Shown: piece by piece, positions 4,940-5,263 of the stretch | How the letters are laid out: every line of letters starts with the position of its first letter | How positions within the stretch are numbered: the first letter of the stretch is position 1 | Origin: Nitrospirota bacterium | GTDB taxonomy: Bacteria > Nitrospirota_A > Leptospirillia > Leptospirillales > Leptospirillaceae | Assembly: GCA_027415455.1 (NCBI GenBank) | Contig: DAIBSV010000130.1 | Coordinates: forward strand, 1-5,263 | Reading direction: 5' to 3' | DNA: 5,263 nt | Notes under the pieces: generated by a model | Told to the model about the DNA's origin: nothing | Database searches by the model: none | What the model saw: only the letters and a program-made list of their open reading frames with translations | Translations under genes and position numbers: made by a program

Positions 4940-4945
4940 CTCCTT
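4940..4945 (-). promoter_or_regulatory. Shine-Dalgarno AAGGAG that sets the start of the 90-aa gene
   Basis: On the minus strand the sequence reads GGAGAAAGGAGAAAC followed by ATG (4935-4933). The AAGGAG core is four bases from the ATG, which favours this start over the ATG eight codons upstream. Confidence 0.65.
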
Positions 4946-5002
4946 TCTCCTTCGCTCACCCTGCCCCGTCCGTGGGATCGGGTGAACTGTGACTCGGCGA
5001 GC

Positions 5003-5263
5003 TCATGGGCCCCCGCCCGGCGACTTGAGAATCACGCGGTCCCGGCCCAGCGCAGCGACGTACTCATAGCCCGCCTCAAGAAACCGGGGGACGTCCGCGA
5101 CGGCGACCACGCGCTGGGCCGTCTCGGGCGGGGCGGCCATCTTCCCGAGCACGATCTTCTCGAGCTCGGCAACCGGGATCGTGGAGGCCTTCATTTCCGC
5201 GAGCCCGGCGTCGGTCACGCGCTCGCCCCCCTCGCGGCCCTGGTGCGAGTCGGCTCTGGGTGT
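5003..5263 (-). CDS. C-terminal part of a probable winged-helix protein (5' end outside window)
   Basis: The frame is open to the right edge. Just inside the edge, HQGREGGERVTDAGLAEMKA resembles the wing and following helix of winged-helix regulators (pattern ...RVT-x-x-G-L-x-x-M). After a linker (TIPVAELEKIVLGKMAAPPE) comes a compact tail, ADVPRFLEAGYEYVAALG then RDRVILKSP. From memory, tails of the form 'D-V-x-x-x-L-x-x-G-[WY]-E-[FY]-V-A-x-L-...-G-R-V-I-[VL]' occur at the C-termini of various archaeal mobile-element and regulatory proteins; this was not searched. A GTG at 5218 could start a 71-aa protein, but that would cut off the wing-like strand, so a longer protein extending upstream is favoured. 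It is the first gene in this window of a minus-strand pair with the 90-aa protein. Confidence 0.6.
   Translation of the reverse strand, partial: TPRADSHQGREGGERVTDAGLAEMKASTIPVAELEKIVLGKMAAPPETAQRVVAVADVPRFLEAGYEYVAALGRDRVILKSPGGGP

Overview
The window is GC-rich DNA that looks like part of an integrated or plasmid-like archaeal mobile element. The archaeal assignment is an inference. It rests on a very small single-finger C2H2 zinc-finger protein beside a tyrosine recombinase, oligo-T tracts at the end of the left operon, and winged-helix/tail sequence at the right edge. The proteins are not strongly acidic, which argues against a haloarchaeon; a high-GC Thermoplasmatota-like host would fit, but the sequence does not prove it. 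No rRNA, tRNA, CRISPR array or insertion sequence was found.

Left block (1-1834, plus strand): a compact three-gene operon. It starts with the C-terminal catalytic half of a tyrosine recombinase cut by the window edge, then a 102-aa C2H2 zinc-finger protein, then a 378-aa protein with a long coiled coil and two C-terminal helix-turn-helix segments. Both junctions are ATGA start/stop overlaps, so the three are probably translated together. A plausible reading is integration plus its DNA-binding accessory, regulatory or segregation factors.

First gene-free stretch (1835-about 2670): an AT-rich island with two T-tracts (probable terminators) is followed by five tandem ~11-bp repeats (TGATTCGGCAC type) and about 500 bp of GC-rich DNA with short hairpins. 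This looks like an iteron-bearing control or origin region.

Middle (2676-3872): a small plus-strand gene that reads well only if one frameshift is allowed at a CCCC run (2823-2826). It is followed by a convergent 283-aa (or 273-aa) minus-strand protein of unknown function, with only 24 bp between the two stop codons.

Second gene-free stretch (3873-4662): about 790 bp with no convincing full gene but dense repeat structure. It holds four copies of a GTGCCGAACCC motif, two of which form a 17-bp inverted repeat with one mismatch. It also has a three-copy degenerate direct repeat, a perfect 8-bp-arm palindrome and other hairpins. The motif shares an 8-base core (TTCGGCAC) with the left iterons, so one element-encoded protein might bind both sites.

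Right block (4663-5263, minus strand): a 90-aa helical protein with a strong Shine-Dalgarno sequence, preceded by the C-terminal part of a probable winged-helix protein that runs off the right edge.
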